From positions 248,001-312,000 of the forward strand of contig NZ_JAKIKU010000002.1 in NCBI RefSeq assembly GCF_023283985.1: DNA of 64,000 bases, in the 5' to 3' direction. The stretch is from Shewanella electrodiphila. GTDB lineage: Bacteria > Pseudomonadota > Gammaproteobacteria > Enterobacterales > Shewanellaceae. Made by a program: the position numbers and the translations under genes. Positions 54,337 to 62,966 of the stretch are shown piece by piece. The notes beneath the pieces were generated by a model. The model was given only the letters and a program-made list of their open reading frames with translations, had not been told where the DNA came from and searched no databases. Numbering within the stretch: the stretch's first letter is position 1; the number at the start of each line of letters is the position of its first letter.

Positions 54337-55641
54337 TCAATCTTTAGCAAGCCTGATGCCTGAAAACATCCATCGTTGGTGTGGTTGATAAAAGTTTCGA
54401 TAAGTATGACGGTAATGATTTGATGGTGTCGCTATGCAACCCCCTCGAAGTACGAATTGATTACACATAAATTTACCATTGTATTCTTCAAGCTTTCCTT
54501 CAAATGGTTTGTAACCTGGATAAGCAGAATAATGGCTTTGGGTCCAACACCAGACTTGATGGGTTTGCGCATCGGCATTATTGGGATGAAAGACATTAGC
54601 CTGTAAATCGGTGGAGGTAAGTTCTTTATGAGCGAACTCTCTATGAAATAGAAAGTGCTCGTATTCTTGTTCTGTCGGTAAACGGCATTGTCGCCATTGT
54701 GCATATGCGGTTGCTTCAAAATAGCTGACATGAACCACAGGAGCATTTAAATCTATCGGGGCGAGTCCATGGAGGGTATATTCAAGCCATTGTCCATTAA
54801 CTTGTCGCCAATAAAGTGGTGATATCAGGTTATTTTCGCACACCCAATCCCAGCCCATGCTCAGCCAATATTTCGTTTGCTGATAACCTTTTCCTTCAAT
54901 AAATTGAAGGTATTCTCCATTGGTGACAAGGGTTTCTGATATCGAAAACCCAGTTAAATAGCTTTTATGCTGAGGACACTCATTATCAAATGCATATCCA
55001 TCTCCTTGATGACCAATTTCTGTTAATTGGCTATCAAATCTTTGCCATGATGGCTTTACTTCTTTAGATGCTGGAAGCTGTTGCTGAAAATATGCAGGCG
55101 TTGATGGGTTGCAATGGAGGATATATTTGATATCCATATAAAGTAATTCTTGATGTTGCTGCTCATGATGAATTCCAATTTCAATCAGCTTTGCTACTTC
55201 AATACTTTGTTGGCTAGCTAACAAGTCACTATTTAATAAGCCACGTTCTAACAAATCCAAGTCAATAAATAGCTTGGCTATTAATTGATCTGTTTGTTCT
55301 CGGTATTGATAAATTTCTGCCACGGTCGGCCTGGAAAGGTGACCACGATTTTGTTGGGTCCAATGCAGCCCCGCAGCTTTATAGTAGGAATTAAATATTA
55401 GGCTGAATTGTTCACCGAATCTTTTATAGCCAGTTAAAAATGGAACTAGAATAAGCTCTTCAAAAAACCAAGTCGTGTGGCCTAAATGCCATTTGGGTGG
55501 ACTGACTTCAGCGCAAGGCTGTATGCAAAGATCTTCTATTTCTAAACAACTACAAATTTGACTCGTTTCAGCTCTGGTTGCTTTATAGCGTTCAAGTAAC
55601 AATAGGAATTTTGACATTTTAGGCGACGAGCTTATTTCCAT
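54337..55641 (-). CDS. egtB: EgtB-like hercynine oxygenase (sulfoxide synthase)
   Basis: The protein has 434 residues from ATG 55641, with AGGAAG upstream; a GTG two codons earlier is a weaker start. An N-terminal DinB_2 domain carries the iron ligands: His52 in SPPKWHLGHTTWFFEE and the pair His159/His163 in HHEQQHQELL. The C-terminal FGE-sulfatase domain has GYAFDNECPQHKSYL, LVTNGEYLQFIEGKGY, SYFEATAYAQWRQCRLPTEQEYE and RWMFSGIRLAKD. EgtB enzymes use iron and O2 to join hercynine to cysteine or gamma-glutamylcysteine as a sulfoxide. The thiol donor used here cannot be told from sequence. It is the first gene of the minus-strand operon egtB-egtD-(SnoaL). Confidence 0.88.
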   Translation of the reverse strand: MEISSSPKMSKFLLLLERYKATRAETSQICSCLEIEDLCIQPCAEVSPPKWHLGHTTWFFEELILVPFLTGYKRFGEQFSLIFNSYYKAAGLHWTQQNRGHLSRPTVAEIYQYREQTDQLIAKLFIDLDLLERGLLNSDLLASQQSIEVAKLIEIGIHHEQQHQELLYMDIKYILHCNPSTPAYFQQQLPASKEVKPSWQRFDSQLTEIGHQGDGYAFDNECPQHKSYLTGFSISETLVTNGEYLQFIEGKGYQQTKYWLSMGWDWVCENNLISPLYWRQVNGQWLEYTLHGLAPIDLNAPVVHVSYFEATAYAQWRQCRLPTEQEYEHFLFHREFAHKELTSTDLQANVFHPNNADAQTHQVWCWTQSHYSAYPGYKPFEGKLEEYNGKFMCNQFVLRGGCIATPSNHYRHTYRNFYQPHQRWMFSGIRLAKD

Positions 55642-56116
55642 ATACACTTCCTTTTCCTTTCAATTCCAGTTTGATTCCGCACACAATAATTATTAACACC
55701 TATATATCATCTAGTTTAGTCCATATTTTCCACTTAAAATTTACCACTCAATTACGAAATAGGTTTAGTTTTTTGTTTATAAAGTAAAAGCATATAAGGT
55801 TATCTCTATATTAGATTTCTGACGATTAAATATACAAAATGTTTTCTAATGTAAATATAGATTATGACTCACTAATGATGACTGTTTTATGAAAGCCCAC
55901 GCATGCAAACTCTATGTCCTATGTCCTATGTCCTATGGGCATTTGCAATAAGGGTAAAATTAATCCTCAGTATTTAATTAAAGTCCGACGAAAGAGATCT
56001 ATTAAGACGCAAGCTTCTTTCGAACGAGTCTTTAAATTGATGAACGTTAAAGCAATAGATGGGCTTTTCGAGCTGAATAGAACCATAACTTGCATGGCTT
56101 ATTTATTGGAATAGCT
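55642..56116. other. Noncoding region with a heptamer repeat between egtB and the phzF remnant
   Basis: AT-rich DNA that must contain the egtB promoter on the minus strand. It includes three exact copies of CTATGTC plus a fourth related unit (CTATGGG) at 55912-55939. Short open frames over the heptamers have no ribosome site and no recognisable product. Confidence 0.55.
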
Positions 56117-56984
56117 ATGGCCCAAAAGCGTTTGTTTAATCAATTTATTCGCCAAATATTTAGTGGTGAAACTCAAGCTGGTAAGCCTGAAGCAGTAGAA
56201 GTTTGTTGCTCAAAAGCGGTTTTTGAAAACGAAACAATGATGCAGAAGCGAGCTGTAGAAAACCAACTGCCAATCAGTACGTTTATTTTTAAAGCCAGCA
56301 ATCATACAGGGCTTGGTTATCGTATTTATTGGTTCTCACCTTAAACTGAAGTGAGCTTACGTGGTCATGGCACCTTAGCTGCTGCAGGTGTCATTATCAG
56401 TGAACTTAATACTGACATTAACCTTTCAAATTGCACATTTATAAACAAGCACATTACGGTTAAATCCAGCTCAACTAGTACATACACTCTTGAGTTGGCT
56501 GCCGTTGAACTTATAGCACCTTTATTATCATCTGGTTTGGTCGACGTTATCGATAGTCATATTTGTTTAGGTGAAACGACAAAGTCTGAAACTGTTGTTG
56601 ATGAAGTCGTTGTTGATAATGCAGCGCAGCTTGATAATGCGAAACAAACCACTAATTTCAATGGTTATTTGATTTTCCATTCGCCAGTAAAGAAGCTGTT
56701 GTCATTTTTGATGTTGATGAAAAAGGTTTAGCGAGTGAACTCAACAAGCGCGGATTGTCACTTATCAAGCAGCCAATAAAAATGAGATGTTTATTAGATA
56801 CTTTTCGCCATGATATGGAGCCAAAGAGGGTAGTTCTATCGGTTCAATTGCGCCAGATATTGCCGAATTCTGGCAATTTGAATACGGCGTTAACTACATT
56901 TGTGAGCAACTGTCTCTGTCTTGTGGGATCTATCAAGCTACTCGCAATACTAACAAGATAAGTGTTATCGCTAAGGTTTGTTAA
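56117..56984 (+). pseudogene. Decayed PhzF-family (isomerase/epimerase fold) gene
   Basis: Reading across three frames recovers a full-length PhzF-like protein of about 289 codons. Recognisable parts are AGKPEAVEVC, LPISTFIF, YRIYWFSP then TEVSLRGHGTLAAA, EAVVIFDVDEKGL, MFIRYFSP, EGSSIGSIAPDIAEFW (the place of the EDPATGSA...YW motif), and CEQLSLSCG near the end. Lesions are an in-frame TAA at 56342-56344, a one-base loss near 56690, a one-base shift at the A-run 56778-56782, and an in-frame TGA at 56811-56813. The GSA motif is also altered. It is therefore almost surely nonfunctional. The ATG at 56117 follows GGAATAG. Confidence 0.82.
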
Positions 56985-57191
56985 AGCTAGGCGGATAAAT
57001 GACAGGTTTTAGTGTTTCATTTCAATAAATTGAATTGTCGATTAACATAATCGCTCCCAAATGTAAGAAAATCGCTAATCTAAGCCGCTAGATTCTCGCA
57101 CCTTCAGTTTGTTTAAGTATATAATGTTGCCAATATTCGAGCTGTTATACAGCTTCAAGATAAATAGAATTTATCCATTTAGGGCGATTTC

Positions 57192-59816
57192 ATGTTTCAG
57201 ACCACCACAGAATTAAGAAGCGCATTTTTAGCGTATTTTGGTAACAACGGACACCAAGTTGACGACAGTAGCTCATTAGTGCCGCATAACGACCCAACGT
57301 TATTGTTTACTAATGCGGGTATGAACCAGTTTAAAGAAGCTTTTCTTGGCTTGGAAAACCGTGGTTATACTCGAGCGACAACATCACAGCGTTGTGTTCG
57401 TGCTGGTGGTAAACATAATGATTTAGACAATGTCGGTTATACCGCTCGTCATCATACGTTTTTTGAAATGTTAGGTAACTTCAGCTTTGGCGATTACTTT
57501 AAAGAAGAAGCGATTTCATTTGCATGGAACTTCTTAACTCAAACATTGAAATTACCGACAGAAAAATTATGCGTCACTATCTATGATACTGATGATGAAG
57601 CATTTGAAATTTGGAATAAGAAAATCGGCGTTGCAGCTGAAAATATTATTCGCATTGGTGACAACAAAGGCGCAGCTTACGCTTCAGATAACTTCTGGCA
57701 AATGGGTGACACTGGCCCTTGTGGTCCATGTTCTGAAATTTTCTATGATCACGGTGAGCACATTTGGGGCGGCCGCCCAGGCACACCTGAAGAAGATGGC
57801 GATCGTTTCATCGAAATCTGGAATATCGTATTCATGCAGTATAACCGTCAAGCTGATGGTGAAATGCAGCCGTTACCAAAACCTTCAGTTGATACTGGTA
57901 TGGGCATTGAGCGTATTGCAGCAATTATGCAAGGTGTACACTCAAACTACGAAATCGATATATTCCAAGCCTTAATCAAAAAAGCCGCTGAAATTATCAA
58001 TGTAGAAGATTTAGAAAATAAATCATTGCGCGTTATTGCCGACCATATTCGTTCTTGTTCATTCTTGATTGCTGATGGTGTTATGCCATCAAATGAAGGT
58101 CGTGGTTACGTACTACGCCGAATCATTCGCCGTGCAGTTCGTCACGGTAATAAGCTAGGGGCGACTGAGACATTCTTTTACAAGTTATTACCTACACTTA
58201 TCGAAGTGATGGGCGATGCGGGTAAAGGCCTTGTTGAAGCGAAAGCGATTATTGAAAAGTCGTTGAAAGCGGAAGAAGAACAGTTTGCAAGAACTCTAGA
58301 GCGTGGTTTAGGCATTCTAGATGCTGCATTAAACGAGTTAAGCACTAATGTGTTAGACGGTGAAACCGCATTCAAACTTTACGATACTTATGGTTTCCCT
58401 GTTGATTTAACGGCAGATGTTTGTCGTGAGCGTGATATTACTGTTGATGAAGCAGGTTTCGAAGCAGCAATGGCAGAGCAAAGAAGCCGTGCACAAGCAG
58501 CTGGTAACTTTGGTACTGATTATAACAGCGGCCTGAAAATCGAAGGTGAGACTGAATTCTGTGGTTACACCGAATTAAATGGTCAAGGCGTTGTAACAGC
58601 AATCTACGTTGAAGGTGTTGCAGTAGAGTCACTTGTCGCAGGACAAGACGCTGTCATTGTATTAGATAACACGCCGTTTTATGCTGAGTCTGGTGGACAG
58701 GTTGGTGATAAAGGTCAACTGTCTGTTGATGAAACGGTATTTACAGTCGCTGACACTCAAATTTTCGGTCAGGCTTTTGGTCATGAAGGTAAGTTAACTG
58801 CTGGAACCTTAACCCTTGGTCAAACCGTTAACGCTGAAGTGGATAAAAAACTACGTCATCGTACTCAATTAAACCATTCAGTGACGCATTTATTACATTC
58901 CGCATTACGTAATGTATTGGGCACGCATGTGAACCAGAAAGGTTCATTAGTAAACCCTGAACGTTTACGTTTTGACTTTGCACATTTTGAAGCTGTTACT
59001 GCAGCAGAACTTAAGCAAGTTGAAGAAATGGTTAACACTCAAATTCGTCGTAATCATCAACTGAAAACCGCAGTAATGGGGATTGATGAAGCCAAAGAGC
59101 AAGGCGCTATGGCGTTATTTGGTGAGAAGTACGACAACGAAGTACGTGTCGTTACCATGGGCGATTTCTCTATCGAGCTTTGTGGTGGTACTCATGTGGG
59201 CCGCACTGGTGATATTGGTTTATTCAAAATCACATCAGAAGGTGGTATTGCTGCGGGTATTCGCCGTATTGAAGCAGTAACTGGCGCAGCAGCAATGGCT
59301 TATGTAGCAGAGCAACAAGCTCAGCTTGATAAAGCGGCTTCATTACTTAAGTCTGACTCAGCTTCTGTGGTTGTAAAACTAAAAGCGCAGCTTGATAAAG
59401 TGAAGCAACTTGAAAAAGAAATGTCTCAGCTTAAAGACAAGTTGGCGGCAGCAGCCAGCGCAGATATTGCTGGCGAAGCCATTGATCTTAACGGCGTTAA
59501 AGTATTAGTTAAAAAACTTGAAGGTGCAGATCCTAAATCACTTCGTGGTTTGCAAGATGAATTAAAGCAAAAGCTTAATTCAGCGATTATCGTATTAGGC
59601 ATTGCAAACGAAGGCAAAGTGAACTTAATTGCCGGTGTGAGCAAAGATCTTATAGGTAAAGTGAAAGCGGGTGAGTTAGTTGCTATGGTTGCTCAGCAAG
59701 TTGGCGGTAAAGGCGGTGGACGTCCTGATATGGCGCAAGCTGGTGGTACTCAGCCTGAGAAACTTGATGAAGCGTTAGCGTTAGTACAACCATGGTTAAC
59801 AGAACGTTTAAGCTAG
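57192..59816 (+). CDS. alaS: Alanyl-tRNA synthetase
   Basis: The 874-residue class II synthetase starts [20 protein letters not shown]. The catalytic core has [13 protein letters not shown] and [14 protein letters not shown]; the editing domain has the zinc motif [12 protein letters not shown] plus [12 protein letters not shown]. The C-terminal C-Ala region ends [15 protein letters not shown]. It charges tRNA-Ala and clears mischarged Ser/Gly. In related genomes alaS lies after recA-recX; here it follows the egt/phzF insertion. Confidence 0.98.
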   Translation: MFQTTTELRSAFLAYFGNNGHQVDDSSSLVPHNDPTLLFTNAGMNQFKEAFLGLENRGYTRATTSQRCVRAGGKHNDLDNVGYTARHHTFFEMLGNFSFGDYFKEEAISFAWNFLTQTLKLPTEKLCVTIYDTDDEAFEIWNKKIGVAAENIIRIGDNKGAAYASDNFWQMGDTGPCGPCSEIFYDHGEHIWGGRPGTPEEDGDRFIEIWNIVFMQYNRQADGEMQPLPKPSVDTGMGIERIAAIMQGVHSNYEIDIFQALIKKAAEIINVEDLENKSLRVIADHIRSCSFLIADGVMPSNEGRGYVLRRIIRRAVRHGNKLGATETFFYKLLPTLIEVMGDAGKGLVEAKAIIEKSLKAEEEQFARTLERGLGILDAALNELSTNVLDGETAFKLYDTYGFPVDLTADVCRERDITVDEAGFEAAMAEQRSRAQAAGNFGTDYNSGLKIEGETEFCGYTELNGQGVVTAIYVEGVAVESLVAGQDAVIVLDNTPFYAESGGQVGDKGQLSVDETVFTVADTQIFGQAFGHEGKLTAGTLTLGQTVNAEVDKKLRHRTQLNHSVTHLLHSALRNVLGTHVNQKGSLVNPERLRFDFAHFEAVTAAELKQVEEMVNTQIRRNHQLKTAVMGIDEAKEQGAMALFGEKYDNEVRVVTMGDFSIELCGGTHVGRTGDIGLFKITSEGGIAAGIRRIEAVTGAAAMAYVAEQQAQLDKAASLLKSDSASVVVKLKAQLDKVKQLEKEMSQLKDKLAAAASADIAGEAIDLNGVKVLVKKLEGADPKSLRGLQDELKQKLNSAIIVLGIANEGKVNLIAGVSKDLIGKVKAGELVAMVAQQVGGKGGGRPDMAQAGGTQPEKLDEALALVQPWLTERLS

Positions 59817-59948
59817 TAATGAACCAAAACAGTTCTAACGGATAGTTTAGGTGATGATTTAAGAGATTAAACTGTTTTATTTCATCATCTTTTGATCTCA
59901 GTCGCTTTATGGCTTGAGTGATTGTTTAAGGTTTGGCATAGTAGATTT

Positions 59949-59982
59949 ATTGATGTTGGTTAATAAGTTAACCAACATCAAT
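59949..59982. terminator. Perfect 15-bp inverted repeat after alaS, probable terminator
   Basis: ATTGATGTTGGTTAA and its exact complement are separated by TAAG. The stem is AT-rich and followed by ATTTTG, a weak T-tract on the plus strand. It may end alaS or be an operator for csrA. A further small inverted repeat, TTAGTG-TCGT-CACTAA, lies at 60202-60217. The rest of 59817-60301 shows no gene. Confidence 0.6.
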
Positions 59983-60301
59983 ATTTTGTATAATCTGGTT
60001 CAAAGCACTACAAATTAATTGGTTATAGATTTTTATGCTAATTTGATGATGAAAGCAGCAACTTGATGCGAAAGTTCTGTTTTAGCTTTGTCTAAAGAAT
60101 GGTCTGCAAATGTTAACAGCTTGATACAAGCAGACTTTTAAAATGCCAAAATTCTTTGATTTTCGATTTTTTACGCTAAAAAGCTTAAAAATTTTATTGA
60201 TTTAGTGTCGTCACTAATGATTTGTATTAAGCTAACACTATTAAACGCGCATATTACGGATAGAAGCTGGTGTATGCTGATTGGACTAAAGGAGCAATCG
60301 A

Positions 60302-60502
60302 ATGCTGATTTTGACTCGCCGTGTAGGCGAAACATTAATGATAGGTGATGAAGTGACTGTTACTGTACTGGGTGTTAAAGGTAACCAAGTACGTATCGGT
60401 GTGAATGCACCTAAAGAAGTATCAGTTCATCGTGAAGAAATTTATCAACGTATCCAGTCTGAAAAATCTGGAAATAGCACCCCTGAGGGTGGCAATTTCT
60501 GA
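60302..60502 (+). CDS. csrA: CsrA, carbon storage regulator
   Basis: The 66-residue protein has the near-invariant start [18 protein letters not shown], then [19 protein letters not shown] and [11 protein letters not shown]. CsrA dimers bind GGA motifs in mRNA leaders and repress or stabilise transcripts; BarA/UvrY-controlled small RNAs titrate it. AGGAG precedes the ATG. It sits between alaS and tRNA genes, as in E. coli. The aspartokinase gene often found between alaS and csrA in marine relatives is absent here. Confidence 0.98.
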   Translation: MLILTRRVGETLMIGDEVTVTVLGVKGNQVRIGVNAPKEVSVHREEIYQRIQSEKSGNSTPEGGNF

Positions 60503-60533
60503 TAAATCAGAATTGTTCAGCGTTATACCATTT

Positions 60534-60558
60534 AAGCCAGTGAAAGCTGGCTTTTTTG
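60534..60558 (+). terminator. Terminator after csrA
   Basis: AAGCCAG / CTGGCTT stem with loop TGAAAG, followed by TTTT. The following 60560-61069 shows no gene. Confidence 0.85.
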
Positions 60559-61069
60559 TGTCTGACACAAAAATGAACCAACCTTTGATTATGAGCATTG
60601 AATAAAACCGAACCAGCTATTATTGAATGAGTTCGTCGTGTTTCGGTTTGTGTTATTTCTGTATGCCATGAACAATCTTTTAATGATTCGATTATTCTGT
60701 ATAGCACTTTAGGTCTCCCAAAGCTTACTCAGGTTTTGCTGATTCTCTCATCGTTGTACTCGTATTTTATTCCTTCTTCTATCCACTCTACTATTTACTC
60801 TTCAATTCATGGTTATTCTCGCGTTGCAAGCTTTGGTGCTGTTATATAAAGAAGGCTTAATATCATGATTTGGCTAAGTGTACTTTTAAGGACAATAAAA
60901 TCGTTGTCGATTGCAGAAATGGATAAACTGAAACGTCACGACATTAAATAGTGATATTGTTTTAAAGCAAAAAAACAAAAATCGGTAGGGTGAATTGAAA
61001 ATATTTGTGGCTTAAGTCGGCAATATGATTAAAAACAGTTCAAATGAATATATGTTTCTGAAAAAGGGT

Positions 61070-61097
61070 TTGACTTATTTTCTTCAAACAGTAATAT
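61070..61097 (+). promoter_or_regulatory. Promoter of the tRNA cluster
   Basis: TTGACT and TAATAT are separated by 16 bases, and the -10 element is followed by ACCGCCC. A GC-rich discriminator of this kind is typical of stable-RNA promoters inhibited by (p)ppGpp. The first tRNA starts 14 bases later. Confidence 0.82.
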
Positions 61098-61111
61098 ACC
61101 GCCCAAGAAAC

Positions 61112-61205
<94 letters not shown>

Positions 61206-61226
61206 TCTTAAAAAATAGTAAACGAT

Positions 61227-61303
61227 GCGGATGTAGCTCAGCTGGATAGAGTACCTGGCTACGAACCAGGCGGTCGGAGGTTCGAATCCTCCCATCCGCA
61301 CCA
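61227..61303 (+). tRNA. tRNA-Arg (ACG), copy 1
   Basis: 77 bases with CCA. Acceptor GCGGATG pairs with CATCCGC. Anticodon ACG lies in CCTGGCTACGAACCAGG; A34 is expected to become inosine through TadA. Confidence 0.97.
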
Positions 61304-61333
61304 TTGCTATTTTGTGTTTGAATTATTTAATGA

Positions 61334-61410
61334 GCGGATGTAGCTCAGCTGGATAGAGTACCTGGCTACGAACCAGGCGGTCGGAGGTTCGACTCCTCCC
61401 ATCCGCACCA
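61334..61410 (+). tRNA. tRNA-Arg (ACG), copy 2
   Basis: Identical to copy 1 except for one T-loop base (TTCGACT instead of TTCGAAT). Confidence 0.97.
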
Positions 61411-61444
61411 TTAGATTATTCAAAAGCTTTACCATTTTATATAT

Positions 61445-61521
61445 GCGGATGTAGCTCAGCTGGATAGAGTACCTGGCTACGAACCAGGCGGTCGGAGGTT
61501 CGAATCCTCCCATCCGCACCA
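61445..61521 (+). tRNA. tRNA-Arg (ACG), copy 3
   Basis: Same sequence as copy 1 (T loop TTCGAAT), with encoded CCA. Confidence 0.97.
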
Positions 61522-61543
61522 TATAAAATTCATACCAAATTAT

Positions 61544-61620
61544 GCGGATGTAGCTCAGCTGGATAGAGTACCTGGCTACGAACCAGGCGGTCGGAGGTTC
61601 GACTCCTCCCATCCGCACCA
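61544..61620 (+). tRNA. tRNA-Arg (ACG), copy 4
   Basis: Same sequence as copy 2 (T loop TTCGACT), with encoded CCA. It ends six bases before the second tRNA-Ser. Confidence 0.97.
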
Positions 61621-61626
61621 TAATTC

Positions 61627-61720
<94 letters not shown>

Positions 61721-61787
61721 ATTTGCATATATTGAATATGCAACTAAGCTCAAATAGCATTGAGCATGCAGTAAACGTAAAAAATTA

Positions 61788-61864
61788 GCGGATGTAGCTC
61801 AGCTGGATAGAGTACCTGGCTACGAACCAGGCGGTCGGAGGTTCGAATCCTCCCATCCGCACCA
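61788..61864 (+). tRNA. tRNA-Arg (ACG), copy 5
   Basis: Same sequence as copy 1. It is the last tRNA of the array and is followed after 10 bases by the terminator. Confidence 0.97.
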
Positions 61865-61874
61865 TGATAAAGAG

Positions 61875-61908
61875 AATGCCCTGTAGATTACTACAGGGCA
61901 TTTTTTTT
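61875..61908 (+). terminator. Terminator of the tRNA cluster
   Basis: A perfect 12-bp stem, AATGCCCTGTAG / CTACAGGGCATT, with loop ATTA and eight or more T residues. Confidence 0.95.
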
Positions 61909-62704
61909 ACGTTTAATTTATGCTTTATGACTTGGTTGACACAGATCTATCAGCACTATCTGTTATCACTCGTTCACATTGCCATATAAGCTGTTATTAA
62001 CAGCTAGTCACAAGATCAAAACTTTCACGTTCCACCTTTCACTTTCAAGATTCTAAAGTCCCAAAACTCCTCTTATAATTTCAATCTGTTCTAGTTAACT
62101 GAACTACATAATCAATTTTTTAAAGCCACTCTCTGAAGGATTTGTTTGATTCACTAGAATAGTTCGCTGCTAATAAAGCCAATCTGCTCATAAAGTTCAT
62201 AAATAGTCACCTTCTAGGGCTAAAATTGGCATATTTATGCTTTTGAGCATTCATGCACAGCATTGGGGCGATTGGTTGTTCTTATTCTTGATATCTCTTT
62301 TTATATAGAAGTGGTCATAATCTTGTCATTTTTGCGATAAAACCCTCGGAATTGAATAATGTTCAATATTACTGTGAATATTTTATAGAATTATCACATA
62401 GTGAGGTTTAATTTTATTATTTTTGGTCTGACCAATTTACAGTGTGTTGGATTAATTGTTATAAATTAGTTATATTTTTCGTCGATGAAGAATCTGATAT
62501 AACTAAATTAGACAGTTTGAGCTCTTTTTTATAATCTGAAATTGGTTAATATTGATTGAATAATTATTCTATGTGGTACTTAAATGATGTGTACTGCATG
62601 AAAATGGTGCAACACTGATAGGCTATATAATTTCATCGGCTTTACGCAATCGAAATGGATCCTATGTGCAATCACTGATTGAACATTAAGACAAGAGAGG
62701 ATGT
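61909..62704. other. Long noncoding leader upstream of oadG
   Basis: About 800 bases without a supportable gene, strongly AT-rich toward the right. It holds the palindrome at 62423-62435 and a second inverted repeat, TTGAA-TAATG-TTCAA, at 62352-62366. The oad promoter and any leader control must lie here. Confidence 0.5.
62423..62435. promoter_or_regulatory. FadR/PdhR-type operator candidate upstream of oad genes
   Basis: TTGGTCTGACCAA is a perfect palindrome around a single T. The TGGT-N3-ACCA core is typical of GntR-family regulators of the FadR subgroup (PdhR, LldR), which sense pyruvate, lactate or similar acids. Its place about 270 bases before a pyruvate/oxaloacetate enzyme operon fits. 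Confidence 0.5.
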
Positions 62705-62950
62705 ATGACTTCAATATCTGAGCAGTTATTTGACGCCCTAGGCGTGATGATAATGGGGATGGGCTTAGTATTCATATTTTTGAGTATGCTAATTGTCGGT
62801 ATTAAAATCGTCGCCAGATTATGCAAGTCAGAGATTCAACCTACCGTTGCCTATGCGCCAGCACCTGTCGCAGCTTCAGCAACAACACTTGATCCTAAGT
62901 TAGTAGCAGCCATTACCTCTGCTATTCATCAGTATCGTGCAAAAGATTAA
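62705..62950 (+). CDS. oadG: OadG, oxaloacetate decarboxylase gamma chain
   Basis: The 81-residue protein has one membrane helix (about residues 12-34: [20 protein letters not shown]) and an Ala/Pro-rich linker, then a C-terminal amphipathic segment ([13 protein letters not shown]). This is the layout of the gamma subunit of the sodium-pumping oxaloacetate decarboxylase, which anchors and assembles the alpha and beta chains. The ATG follows AGAGAGG. oadA begins 16 bases later. Confidence 0.92.
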   Translation: MTSISEQLFDALGVMIMGMGLVFIFLSMLIVGIKIVARLCKSEIQPTVAYAPAPVAASATTLDPKLVAAITSAIHQYRAKD

Positions 62951-62966
62951 CAGTTTAGGAGTATTT

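Noticed and set aside
55914..56114. 66-residue plus-strand frame over the heptamer repeats
   Set aside because: No ribosome site and no recognisable protein features. The N-terminal part is just translated heptamers.
61307..61621. 104-residue minus-strand open frame with repeated RMGGVEPPTAWFVARYSI segments
   Set aside because: It is the antisense of the tRNA-Arg genes. Such frames are a well-known annotation artefact and there is no ribosome site.
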